Positions 36,310-44,942 of a stretch of DNA of 64,000 nt are shown piece after piece (within the stretch, counting starts at the first letter, position 1; each line of letters opens with the position of its first letter). A program made the position numbers and the translations under genes. Location of the stretch: positions 1,612,001 to 1,676,000 of the forward strand of contig NZ_AP025508.1 in the NCBI RefSeq assembly GCF_024347615.1, in the 5' to 3' direction. Source of the stretch: Vibrio splendidus. Its GTDB lineage: Bacteria; Pseudomonadota; Gammaproteobacteria; Enterobacterales; Vibrionaceae. Below the pieces are notes generated by a model. That model had not been told where the DNA came from and did not search any database. It saw only the letters and a list, made by a program, of their open reading frames with translations.

Positions 36310-37212
36310 ATGAAAAAGTTATCTAAAATCCTTCTATCGAGAACCGCGCTTTTAGGATCGATGAGCCTAGGAGCAATGTTGGCAGCATCGAGTGTTGTCT
36401 CTGCTGCTGAACTAAACATCACTCATTACAATCCGGGTGAAAACGCGATATTCCCCGCAAGCTCTGTGTTGGTAGCTGGTGAGAAGGAAGTGATTTTGTT
36501 TGATGGGCAATTTAGCGTCGCAGATGGGCAAAAGCTGGTGGATCAAATCAAAGCGACTGGCAAAGAGTTGTCGATGGTTTATATCAGCAGCGGCGACCCA
36601 GATTTCTACTTTGGCTTAGAACCGATTGTGGCGGCGTTTCCAAACGTCGAGATCGTAGCTAGTGAAGCGGTTGTTGCACATATCAAACGCACTAAAGATG
36701 CAAAGCTCGAATACTGGGGCCCAATCTTAGAAGGCAACGCACCGTCTAAAGTCATTGTTCCAACCGTGCTTAACGACACCACGCTGAGCATAGAAGGTGA
36801 AACTATCGAAGTGAGAGAAATCAATACACATCAAGCTTACCTGTGGGTTCCATCTGAAAAGACCGTGTTTGGTGGAGTGTCGGTTTATAGCGGTGTGCAT
36901 GTATGGATGGCAGATACTGCATCGAACGAGATTCGTAGCCAGTGGGCACAATCATTAGAGCGCATGAAAGCACTTGAGCCTGAAGTTGTCATTCCGGGTC
37001 ACTACTTAGGTGAAATGCCAACGGGTACTAATGGCGTTCAATTTACATTGGATTACGTGGCTGATATTGAAAAGGCGTTATCAAGCACAAGCAATCCAAC
37101 GTCTGTAGATATCAGTGATTACATGAAGACAGCTTACCCGCAATTTAAGGTAACGGAAGGCGACCTAGAACTGGGTGCTAAAGTGTTAAGCGGTGAGATG
37201 GAGTGGCACTAA
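36310..37212 (+). CDS. secreted metallo-beta-lactamase-fold protein with degenerate metal site
   Basis: A 300-residue protein with a signal peptide (MKKLSKILLSRTALLGSMSL... ending near residue 33, VVSAAE). The first metal motif, normally HxHxDH, reads SGDPDF (residues 94-99): three histidines are replaced and only the aspartate (D98) remains. Later EINTHQAYLW, VFGGVSVYSG and VIPGHYLGEMP keep the fold signatures. It may bind a single metal or none. LysR-controlled by layout. Catalytic activity is uncertain. Confidence 0.75.
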   Translation: MKKLSKILLSRTALLGSMSLGAMLAASSVVSAAELNITHYNPGENAIFPASSVLVAGEKEVILFDGQFSVADGQKLVDQIKATGKELSMVYISSGDPDFYFGLEPIVAAFPNVEIVASEAVVAHIKRTKDAKLEYWGPILEGNAPSKVIVPTVLNDTTLSIEGETIEVREINTHQAYLWVPSEKTVFGGVSVYSGVHVWMADTASNEIRSQWAQSLERMKALEPEVVIPGHYLGEMPTGTNGVQFTLDYVADIEKALSSTSNPTSVDISDYMKTAYPQFKVTEGDLELGAKVLSGEMEWH

Positions 37213-37360
37213 GTTCATTATCTCGGTTGTATCTCAGAAAAGCTTGAAGATTGTGTGCTAGATTTAAGTTGATACACAACTGGAGATATCGATGATCTGG
37301 CTTTCGGTGAAGGTACTACAGATTGGACTTGTCTACGGATACAGGAAGTATCAAAAAACG

Positions 37361-37391
37361 AAAAGAGCGCCAGTTTAGGGGCTCTTTTTTT
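37361..37391 (+). terminator. intrinsic terminator after the MBL-fold gene
   Basis: AAAAGAGC and GCTCTTTT pair around a 12-nt loop and run into a T-tract. Confidence 0.8.
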
Positions 37392-37509
37392 GTTTTCCAA
37401 GTAAAGCCATTTTATGTTGAGTAGGATTGAAAGAAATGGCGTATTTGTCCGGTTTAATAGTCAGTATCTAAATTGACTCTGAAATGTCACATCATCAATA
37501 AGCGAATTT

Positions 37510-38325
37510 ATGTTGAAAATCGAACCCATTACCCCTCACATCGGTGCTCGTATCCATGGAGTCAATCTCGCAACATGCAGTGCGACTGAACTTGATGAGG
37601 TTTATCAGGCGCTTGTAACCCATCAAGTAATTTTTCTGGATGATCAAATCCTTTCGCCAGAGCAGCATCTGGTGATTGCAGAGCGATTTGGACAACTCGA
37701 ACCTGCGCATCCTTTCTTTCCTCGCGTGGAAAGTGCACCTCAGGTCAGTGTGATTGAAACAACGCGGGGCAATGCTCCGATGGAAAGTTATTGGCATACC
37801 GATTTAACGTGGCGTAGCCTGCCATCTAAAGCTTCTTTGTTGCATGCCCAACATATTCCAAGCGTAGGCGGGGATACGATTTGGTGTTCGATGACCGCAG
37901 TGTTTGATTCATTAGATGAAGGTATGAAAGCAAAGCTGAGATGCTTATCGGCGACTCATTCGCTGGTGGCTTTTGAGGGTATAGAGTCGGATCAGATTGA
38001 GCTTGATTGGCATAAGTCGTTAATTAAAACCGCACAGGAAAATCCACCAGTAATCCATCCTGTTGTTCAGAGCCATCCGGAAACAGGTAAAGAAACACTT
38101 TATATCAATGAGCAGTTTACTCGTTATATCAATGAACTCGACCGACAAGAGAGTGATGTTTTGCTTAACCAACTGTTCGCAATTGCACGACGCCCTGAGT
38201 TTCAAGTTCGTTTCAAATGGGACAAGGGATCAATAGCGATATGGGATAATCGAGTAACTCAGCACTATGCTGTGATCGACTACAGCGATACCCCAAGAAA
38301 GATGCATCGCGTTACAGTGACATAA
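37510..38325 (+). CDS. TauD/TfdA-family Fe(II)/2-oxoglutarate dioxygenase
   Basis: The 271-residue protein starts MLKIEPITPHIGARIHGVNLA, the TauD opening, and has SYWHTDLTW (H and D of the HxD facial triad, about residue 96-98) and IAIWDNRVTQHYAVIDY with the distal His and the 2-oxoglutarate-binding region. Length fits TauD (283) and TfdA. TauD releases sulfite from taurine; taurine uptake genes are not adjacent, so another substrate is possible. A sulfite-dehydrogenase-like operon lies 14 kb further on, which would fit sulfonate use but is only suggestive. Confidence 0.85.
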   Translation: MLKIEPITPHIGARIHGVNLATCSATELDEVYQALVTHQVIFLDDQILSPEQHLVIAERFGQLEPAHPFFPRVESAPQVSVIETTRGNAPMESYWHTDLTWRSLPSKASLLHAQHIPSVGGDTIWCSMTAVFDSLDEGMKAKLRCLSATHSLVAFEGIESDQIELDWHKSLIKTAQENPPVIHPVVQSHPETGKETLYINEQFTRYINELDRQESDVLLNQLFAIARRPEFQVRFKWDKGSIAIWDNRVTQHYAVIDYSDTPRKMHRVTVT

Positions 38326-38580
38326 TGGTAAGTAAGAGGGGGAATTGGTGTAAGCGCTAACGGACAAATCTTAGGAACTCATGTTTAGTGTCTGAATTAG
38401 AGTATAAAACTGAGACTTCATTCATCTTAGTCAATAATTAAAACAAAAGCGTTGATACATATTTGATTGAAACCTCACTGCTCGGAGGTGATGTGTAATA
38501 TAATCGAGGCCAAAATATAAGAATAAAAATCAAACCATAGAATTAGTAAACGTTAGGGCTTAGAGAATAAAGAATTTCGT

Positions 38581-40629
38581 ATGAACGCTATTCGTAAAGT
38601 TTATCAGTACGCAGAACCAAACCTTACTCTCGTGGGTTGGATGGGCTTTGTCGGCTTCCCAATTTACTACATAGTGTGGGAGTTCTTGTTCCCTCAACCT
38701 TATGAAAACTTAATGCTGCGTCTGTTTTGCTCAGTGTTATTTTTCGGCATTATCTATCGCAATCGTGTCCCATTTGAATGGCGAAAATACCTTCCGGCTT
38801 ATTATCAAGTTGCAGTAACTATCTGTTTGCCAGGTTTCTTCTTCTACATGCTACTCATGAATAATTGGTCCAACGTTTGGGTTATGTCATTCATGTCGGC
38901 CATTTTCCTCCATATTTTATTAGTGCACGTGACAAGAGTGATGTTTGCACAAACCTTTGCCGGTATTGGGATGGCGACCTTGTGCGCTTGGATTGCACAA
39001 GGCTTCTACCTAGAACTCACAATGGATTGGACGCATGTGCCAATCTTTTTGTTTATCTACTTATTTGGCAACTTGTTCTATTTCCGCAATCAGATGGAAC
39101 ACGAGAATAAGGTGTCGTTGGCGAAATCTTTTGGAGCCGGTATCGCGCACGAGATGCGAACCCCCCTGAGCGGTTTGTTGACCTCTATTGATGTTATGCA
39201 GTCCATATTGCCGAACCCTAAAAGTGGTGATCACAAAGGGCAATATGCTTTAAGCAACGAAGAAGTCATACAGTTACGTGAAGTGGGCGATGAAGCGATG
39301 GAGATCATTCACTCAGGTAACGAGACGATTGACCTGTTACTGACTTCAATTGATGAAAACCGAGTATCTCGATCTACCTTCAAGAAGCATTCAGCTCAAG
39401 CGGTGATTGAGGGTGCGATAGACAGCTTTAACTACAAGCGTTCAGCCGATAAATCAGCAATATCTTTAGACGTACAGAGTAACTTTGATTTCTTGGGTAG
39501 CGACACTTTGTTGAAGTACGTGATGTATAACTTGTTCAAGAACGCATTCCACCATCGCAGCCCTGAAGATTTTCATATTCATGTCACTATGTGTAGTGAT
39601 GAAGTGGCCAATCAAATAATGGTTACCGATAACGGATCAGGCATCTCAAATGATGTGATTCGACGCATTTTCCAGGACTTTTATACTACTGGCCAATCGG
39701 GTAATTACGGCTTAGGTTTGCCATTTTGTCAGAAGGTAATGCGCTCGTTTGGTGGTGAAATTAAATGTCAGTCTGAAGTGGATCAATGGACACAGTTCAC
39801 GATGACTTTTCCATCGTTGTCTTCCCATTCGGTGAAAGAAATCAAGAGTGAACTGACTAAACTTAAGACTGTGCTAATGGTGAGTGATCAGAAAGTTCTC
39901 ACCAATAAAATGACTGAGGTAGCCCGTTTTATGGGTTTTGAGCTCACGGTGTTGGATGTAGCATCAGCGCTTAAAAATAAGGAATACCAGTTCGAATTCG
40001 ACTTGATATTCGTTGACATGGAGAGCTTGGATTTAAGAGCAAGTTGCCTCGATAGGATTGAATCTTTACTTTCATTCACTGAAGCTCGAATCATCTATTT
40101 GTATGAACATCACCCAATTAAACGTGTCCGAAACGTTGCTTTTGAACCTATTTGGGTGGAAACACAAGTTTGGCTACTGAATACCAAGGCGACCATTGAA
40201 CGCTTACTTTTCGACTCCAACTATGTGATGCCATCAGTTTCTGTAAAACCGTTAGAAGCTACCAATAAGCGCACGATCATGGTGGTCGATGATAACGAAT
40301 CTCTGCGCCGATTTACCGCGATGTTATTGGAAAAGCAGGGCTTTGATGTTGTGCAGAAAGAAGATGGCCAACAAGCATTAGACGCGTTGGATAGCGACGA
40401 GATCGACTTGATTCTGATGGATATCGAAATGCCCATCATGGATGGAGTGGAAGCTTCACGCCGAATTCGAAGTGCTAACAAAGCATACTCTTCAGTGCCA
40501 ATTATTGCTCACACAGGTGACAGCTCGCCAGTCACTTTAGAGAAAATGGAATCGTCAGGCATGTCAGACTTTATCGTCAAACCGGCAGATAAAAACCGAC
40601 TGTTCGACAAAATTGCTCACTGGATTTGA
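38581..40629 (+). CDS. cqsS: CqsS, CAI-1 quorum-sensing hybrid sensor kinase
   Basis: The 682-residue protein aligns with Vibrio CqsS from YQYAEPNLTLVGWMG onward: six or seven membrane helices (about 15-166), IAHEMRTPLSG with phosphohistidine H190, a HATPase domain (NLFKNAFHH, NYGLGLPFCQKV) and a C-terminal receiver with D614 in LILMDIEMP. Without autoinducer CqsS acts as a kinase feeding the LuxU/LuxO phosphorelay; CAI-1 binding converts it to a phosphatase. The residue aligned with V. cholerae C170 is phenylalanine (F166), as in V. harveyi, which shifts ligand preference. It converges on cqsA. Confidence 0.96.
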   Translation: MNAIRKVYQYAEPNLTLVGWMGFVGFPIYYIVWEFLFPQPYENLMLRLFCSVLFFGIIYRNRVPFEWRKYLPAYYQVAVTICLPGFFFYMLLMNNWSNVWVMSFMSAIFLHILLVHVTRVMFAQTFAGIGMATLCAWIAQGFYLELTMDWTHVPIFLFIYLFGNLFYFRNQMEHENKVSLAKSFGAGIAHEMRTPLSGLLTSIDVMQSILPNPKSGDHKGQYALSNEEVIQLREVGDEAMEIIHSGNETIDLLLTSIDENRVSRSTFKKHSAQAVIEGAIDSFNYKRSADKSAISLDVQSNFDFLGSDTLLKYVMYNLFKNAFHHRSPEDFHIHVTMCSDEVANQIMVTDNGSGISNDVIRRIFQDFYTTGQSGNYGLGLPFCQKVMRSFGGEIKCQSEVDQWTQFTMTFPSLSSHSVKEIKSELTKLKTVLMVSDQKVLTNKMTEVARFMGFELTVLDVASALKNKEYQFEFDLIFVDMESLDLRASCLDRIESLLSFTEARIIYLYEHHPIKRVRNVAFEPIWVETQVWLLNTKATIERLLFDSNYVMPSVSVKPLEATNKRTIMVVDDNESLRRFTAMLLEKQGFDVVQKEDGQQALDALDSDEIDLILMDIEMPIMDGVEASRRIRSANKAYSSVPIIAHTGDSSPVTLEKMESSGMSDFIVKPADKNRLFDKIAHWI

Positions 40630-40662
40630 TTTGTTGCACCGTCCGGTTATCCAGCTGAGCTA

Positions 40663-40710
40663 GATGAATAGATGAATAGATGAATAGATGAATAGATGAA
40701 TAGATGAACA
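40663..40710. repeat. 8-bp x6 tandem repeat (GATGAATA)
   Basis: Six GATGAATA units (last one GATGAACA) begin 33 bp after the cqsS stop and end directly before the terminator. Confidence 0.95.
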
Positions 40711-40714
40711 TAAG

Positions 40715-40745
40715 AAAAGAGCTCAGCAATTCGCTGGGCTCTTTT
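40715..40745. terminator. bidirectional terminator between cqsS and cqsA
   Basis: AAAAGAGCTCAGC and GCTGGGCTCTTTT pair with one G-U across a 5-nt loop. Confidence 0.85.
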
Positions 40746-40848
40746 TGTATCGCGACATGATAGCGTCCATTCAGTCCTGCCGTTTATATTGCTTATCGGA
40801 AGGGGTCTTATCTTTCAAAGAATCCTGTTGTGTGAATTGCCCTTACAA

Positions 40849-42030
40849 TCACACGAACTCTAATTCCGGATGATTGTACGCTTCATGACAAACGGTGAGC
40901 ACATGGTCAATATCTCTTGGTGTCATGTCGGCATTGACCGAAAAGCGGATGATGTTTTTGTTCTTGCCCGTCGCGGGGCGGCAGAAAACCGCACCGAATA
41001 CATCTCGTTCTTCGAGGAAATCACGAACACGTTCGGTGTTTCTTTCACTACCACACTCTAGTGCCACGATTTGAGACTCGCTGCGGATGTTAAAGCCAAT
41101 CCGTTTGAGACCGGTAGTAAGCGATTTAGCGCTTTTGAATAAGGCTTCTCGTTTGTCTTCTGCGCCTTTTATTACCTCTAATGTTTTCTCTAAACGAACC
41201 ACCTCTTGTGGTAACACGGTCGAGCTGAAAATAGCTGGATACGCGACAAAAGGTAAGGTTTCTGAAAGCTGCTTCGGCCCAAGAATAGCGCCTGCACGAT
41301 AAGCAAAGGTTTTAGCCAAACTGACGGTAATGAAGTCGACTTGATTAGTGAGACCCAATGCGTGAACTAAGCCAGCTCCATTTTCACCATGCGTACCCAG
41401 TGAATGCGATTCATCAACGACGACGGCACAATCAAATTCCTGCGCCATTTCGTAGATGTCGCGTAGTGGGGCGATGGTGCCGATTGTGCTGTAAACCGAG
41501 TCGACCACAATAACGCCTGAGCCGTGGCGCTCTAACTGTTTGCGCAGGTGATTCATATTGTTATGCATAAACGGGTGGGCGAGGGCGCTTGCAGCGCGAA
41601 TGCCTTCCCAAAGCGACATGTGTGCAAAGAAGTCAATGTACACCGGTGTGCTCGGTGGGCAGATGGTTTGCAATAGCCCAATATTAGCAGCCCAGCCAGA
41701 CTGAGAAAGCAAACAGCTCTCCATTCCGACATAGTTCGCGAGCTCAGTTTCGAACGCAGGTTTAGACTGCACATCTTGTAAGAAAATTGCAGACATCACC
41801 ACGTTGTCATCGTGTTCACTGATCGCCGCTTGGTGAGCTTGTTGGATCGGCTTGTTGTGTGACAGCGCTAGGTAATCATTGCTCTGCATGACAACAGCGT
41901 TGGGCTTAGGTCGTTTGCCCAAAACCAAATGCTTTTGGCTTTGGTTCTGGGTAATTAGGTCTTGAATATAGAAGTTCAAGCGTTCTTCGATAAAGGAAGG
42001 TAGTGGTTTGGTTTTTGTTTTATCACTCAT
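40849..42030 (-). CDS. cqsA: CqsA, CAI-1 autoinducer synthase
   Basis: From ATG 42030 the protein has 393 residues, close to V. cholerae CqsA. It is an alpha-oxoamine-synthase-type PLP enzyme: QSNDYLALSH, FFAHMSLWEGIRAASA, VVDSVYSTIGTIAPL, VVVDESHSLGTHG and VSLAKTFAYR with the PLP lysine (K240 from this start). It condenses an acyl-CoA with a SAM-derived or aminobutyrate substrate to make the precursor of CAI-1, released as the autoinducer sensed by CqsS next door. Convergent arrangement with cqsS is the usual Vibrio pair. Confidence 0.96.
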   Translation of the reverse strand: MSDKTKTKPLPSFIEERLNFYIQDLITQNQSQKHLVLGKRPKPNAVVMQSNDYLALSHNKPIQQAHQAAISEHDDNVVMSAIFLQDVQSKPAFETELANYVGMESCLLSQSGWAANIGLLQTICPPSTPVYIDFFAHMSLWEGIRAASALAHPFMHNNMNHLRKQLERHGSGVIVVDSVYSTIGTIAPLRDIYEMAQEFDCAVVVDESHSLGTHGENGAGLVHALGLTNQVDFITVSLAKTFAYRAGAILGPKQLSETLPFVAYPAIFSSTVLPQEVVRLEKTLEVIKGAEDKREALFKSAKSLTTGLKRIGFNIRSESQIVALECGSERNTERVRDFLEERDVFGAVFCRPATGKNKNIIRFSVNADMTPRDIDHVLTVCHEAYNHPELEFV

Positions 42031-42316
42031 AATAGTTCTCTTCAAATACAGGAAAACGCCAGCGCTGACGGCTGTATATTGACGATTAAAAGTGAGGTGT
42101 CATTAGCCAAGTTGCATATTTTTGTGCGTGCTTGCAAACTCAGTATTTAAGGGTTTTGAGGCGAGTGATTTTCCTTACGGTTCGGGGCTTTAACCTAGTT
42201 CAGATGGGAATAATAACCTTCTTTTTTATGATAAAAGGCTATTAAAATTCGGTGCTCGAATGGCTATGAAAAGGTCGATTATGAAAAGCTACGGTGTGCT
42301 AGCTTTGTTTATTACC
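42031..42316. other. intergenic region upstream of cqsA
   Basis: About 290 bp carrying the cqsA promoter; rich in A and T near 42220-42250. No other gene seen. Confidence 0.5.
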
Positions 42317-42358
42317 TAGCACGTATTAGCTATGAATTAGCACGTATTACCTATGAAT
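42317..42358. repeat. 21-bp tandem duplication over the end of the MocR gene
   Basis: Two copies of TAGCACGTATTA(G/C)CTATGAAT; the second copy contains the stop codon region of the MocR gene (stop at 42347-42349). The duplication copied the 3' end into the intergenic side. Confidence 0.9.
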
Positions 42359-43729
42359 GTGAATCAGTTCTATTAAGTCGTCCAATTGCTGTTTGGCTTT
42401 CCCCTCTAACGAGTAACCAATATTGATGCGTAAGCAATTGCTGTAAAGGTCGAGAGTGCTGAACAGGTGTCCAAGCCTGATATCAATGTTCTGGTCGGCA
42501 ACTGCCTGAGCAAAGGTTGATTGGTTCAAGTTGGGTATTTGCAGCCAAAGTACCATGCCACCTTGTGGGTTACTTATCTTCACATCTTGAGGAAGATGCT
42601 GAGCTAAATAGCTTAGGTATTGCTGGCGTAATGAAAGGATTTGAGCACACCTTCTTCGAACGTGTTTTGCGTATTGACCAGATTCGATAAAGTCAGCAAC
42701 CGCAAGCTGAGTCGGCAGGGCAACGCCATAGCTTGCTGCAGAAAACTGAGCCTTGTATTCGTTGATAAACCTACCCGGTAAGCACCATCCTAATCGGTAG
42801 CTCGGTGACAGGCTTTTCGATACTGATCCACACCATAATACATAGCCGCCTTTGTCATAGTATTTTGCTGGCAGTGGCGTGTGTGAGGAATAAGAAAGCT
42901 CCAGATACACATCATCTTCAATGATCGGCACTCGATAGTGATTCGCTAATTCAGCCAGTTTCTGCTTTTGAGTGGCTGACATGTTGATCCCTTGAGGGTT
43001 CATATGAGAGGTACAAAAGATCGCGGCATCCACTCGTTTATTCTTCAAATGTGCTTCCAGTTGTTGCAAGTCGACACCATCATCTAGAGACGGGATCTCG
43101 ATGATTTTTCGCGACATTTGTCCGAGCAATTCCAGAATACCGTTGAAACAAGGAGAGCTAATCGCAATGGTGTCGCCTTCTTTGGTACACGATTCAAGTG
43201 CAGCTTTAATCGCCGACATGCAGCCAGCCGTAATCACCATCTCTTCAGGTGAAAAGTGAACATCGAGCTTGGCAAAATGAGTGGATAATGCCTGTCGTAA
43301 CATCGGCTCACCTTGTGTATCTGGGTAATGGTTGAGCCTGTTGCTCATACGCCTAATAGCGCGGCGGAAACTACGCTCCAGTTCTACAATCGATTGTTCA
43401 TCATTGGTGGTGCTAGAGACCCCTAAAGGCCCATTGATTGAGTTGTGAGTCGAAGAAGTTTGCTTGACGCTCGACACCTTACTCTCAAACTGTGCCCACT
43501 CTGGGGTTGAGTGAGCAGGTTTATGAGGAGAAACAAAATACCCTGCTTGCGGTCGAGAATGGATCCAACCTTGTGATTCTAATTCTTGGTAGCAGCTCAC
43601 CACGGTCGACATGCTGATCGCCTGTTGCTTGGCCAATTGACGAAGCGAAGGCATGCGTCCGCCTTCCGGTCTTTTGCCTGTTCCTATTTCATCGATAAAT
43701 TGATTGGCTAGCTTTCTGTAGATGCTCAT
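42347..43729 (-). CDS. MocR/PdxR-type GntR-aminotransferase regulator
   Basis: I start at ATG 43729, after a GTG two codons upstream; 460 residues. The GntR winged helix is MSIYRKLANQFIDEIGTGKRPEGGRMPSLRQLAKQQAISMSTVVSCYQELESQGW, linked to an aminotransferase fold with PLP sites: CTSHMNPQGINMS, PIIEDDVYLELSYSS and VLWCGSVSKSLSPSYRLGW (PLP lysine in SVSKS). Such regulators use PLP as sensor. It is divergent from an EamA exporter, its likely target; see the direct repeats in the gap. Confidence 0.93.
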   Translation of the reverse strand: MSIYRKLANQFIDEIGTGKRPEGGRMPSLRQLAKQQAISMSTVVSCYQELESQGWIHSRPQAGYFVSPHKPAHSTPEWAQFESKVSSVKQTSSTHNSINGPLGVSSTTNDEQSIVELERSFRRAIRRMSNRLNHYPDTQGEPMLRQALSTHFAKLDVHFSPEEMVITAGCMSAIKAALESCTKEGDTIAISSPCFNGILELLGQMSRKIIEIPSLDDGVDLQQLEAHLKNKRVDAAIFCTSHMNPQGINMSATQKQKLAELANHYRVPIIEDDVYLELSYSSHTPLPAKYYDKGGYVLWCGSVSKSLSPSYRLGWCLPGRFINEYKAQFSAASYGVALPTQLAVADFIESGQYAKHVRRRCAQILSLRQQYLSYLAQHLPQDVKISNPQGGMVLWLQIPNLNQSTFAQAVADQNIDIRLGHLFSTLDLYSNCLRINIGYSLEGKAKQQLDDLIELIHIHR

Positions 43730-43747
43730 TGTCACGACCGTTATTAA

Positions 43748-43794
43748 CTGTACTGGTTTTTATTATGAAAATTGTATCTGTACTGGTTTTATTG
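43748..43794. promoter_or_regulatory. direct repeat operator for the MocR regulator
   Basis: CTGTACTGGTTTT occurs at 43748-43760 and again at 43778-43790, with continued similarity (TTATT, ATT) after each copy. The start-to-start distance is exactly 30 bp. Direct repeats in such divergent intergenes are the usual MocR operator layout. Confidence 0.7.
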
Positions 43795-43832
43795 TTCAAG
43801 GGATACTCATTCAAAACAAAGGAGGGGTGAGT

Positions 43833-44729
43833 ATGAAAAGAAATGATTTGTTGTTAGCGGTATTCGTTATGGCAATTTGGGGGTTTAATTTCTCGATGAT
43901 CAAAATGGGTGTGACCAACGTTCATCCATTATTGGCCACTGCTGCGCGTTTTTCGCTAGCGGTGATTCCGGTGATATTTTTTGTGGCGAGACCTAATGTC
44001 GCTTGGCGCTACTTAGTCAGTTATGGCTTTGTGTTCGGTGTGGGAATTTGGGGTATGGCTTCATGGTCGATTACTGCGGGTTTGTCTTCGGGGCTTTCAT
44101 CGGTCTTGCTTTCAACCAACGTATTAATCGGCATGGCGGTTGGCGTGTGGGTGTTCAAGGAGAATGCTTCCGTTCGTAAATTAATGGGTGCGATGCTAGC
44201 CATGTGTGCGTTAGCGGTGTTGGTTTCCGCAGCAACGGGCAACGTGACACTCAAAGGTGTTATCTTGATTATGATAGCGGCATGCAGTTGGACCTTGATG
44301 GGCGTGATTGTTAAGGCATCTAAAACCACTCAGGCTTTTGCATTTAATGTGTGGGGGATGCTGTTTGCTCCGGTGCCATTGGTGTTGTTTGCCGTGATGT
44401 TACACGGTGACCAAATTATCTGGCAGGGTATTGAACAATGGGATTGGAACACGACGATTGCGGTGCTGTATCAGGCTTATCCAACCACGCTATTTGGTTA
44501 TTGGGTGTGGAATAAGCTGCTAATCCAATACCCGTTAAGCACGACAGCGCCGTTAACCTTGCTAGTGCCAATATTCGCGTTGATAAGTGGTTACTTTATG
44601 TATGACGAAGTATTGTCAGTCGCTCAAGTTGTTGCATCTGTACTGTTTCTAATCGGTATCGGTTTGATTGTGAAGCCTGCTAAGGCTTCTAATACTCAAG
44701 CTACAACGAAACTCGCAGAACAAAAGTGA
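43833..44729 (+). CDS. EamA/DMT-family exporter
   Basis: Start at ATG 43833, after GGAGGGG; the upstream frame lies over the operator. The 298-residue protein has ten hydrophobic helices as two EamA repeats (FVMAIWGFNFSMIKMG at the start; LTLLVPIFALISGYFMYDEVLSVAQVVASVLFLIGIGLI at the end). Members export amino acids and metabolites; the substrate is unknown. It is controlled by the divergent MocR regulator by layout. Confidence 0.9.
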   Translation: MKRNDLLLAVFVMAIWGFNFSMIKMGVTNVHPLLATAARFSLAVIPVIFFVARPNVAWRYLVSYGFVFGVGIWGMASWSITAGLSSGLSSVLLSTNVLIGMAVGVWVFKENASVRKLMGAMLAMCALAVLVSAATGNVTLKGVILIMIAACSWTLMGVIVKASKTTQAFAFNVWGMLFAPVPLVLFAVMLHGDQIIWQGIEQWDWNTTIAVLYQAYPTTLFGYWVWNKLLIQYPLSTTAPLTLLVPIFALISGYFMYDEVLSVAQVVASVLFLIGIGLIVKPAKASNTQATTKLAEQK

Positions 44730-44788
44730 TTGATAAGCGGGCAGCATTCAATGAAACGGATAGAGTTCAAATGCTTTGAATAACAAAT

Positions 44789-44812
44789 AAGGCCTCGCAT
44801 TTGCGAGGTCTT
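44789..44812. terminator. terminator-like hairpin after the exporter
   Basis: AAGGCCTCGC pairs with GCGAGGTCTT (one G-U) over a 4-nt loop; similar in style to the hairpins at 7789 and 18896. Confidence 0.6.
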
Positions 44813-44910
44813 ACTCTATGTCGAAGAAGTGAAGTTACTTAAAGCATCAATTAACAGCACTCTATTCACTTGCTCTCAATTAACTAGCTCTTAATTCAGA
44901 ACTCTATTAA

Positions 44911-44942
44911 CTAAGCGATCAGGTAACTAAGCGATCAAGTAA
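44911..44942. repeat. 16-bp tandem duplication over the end of the COG0523 gene
   Basis: CTAAGCGATCA(G/A)GTAA occurs twice head to tail; the right copy covers the stop codon of the COG0523 gene (stop at 44935). Confidence 0.9.
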
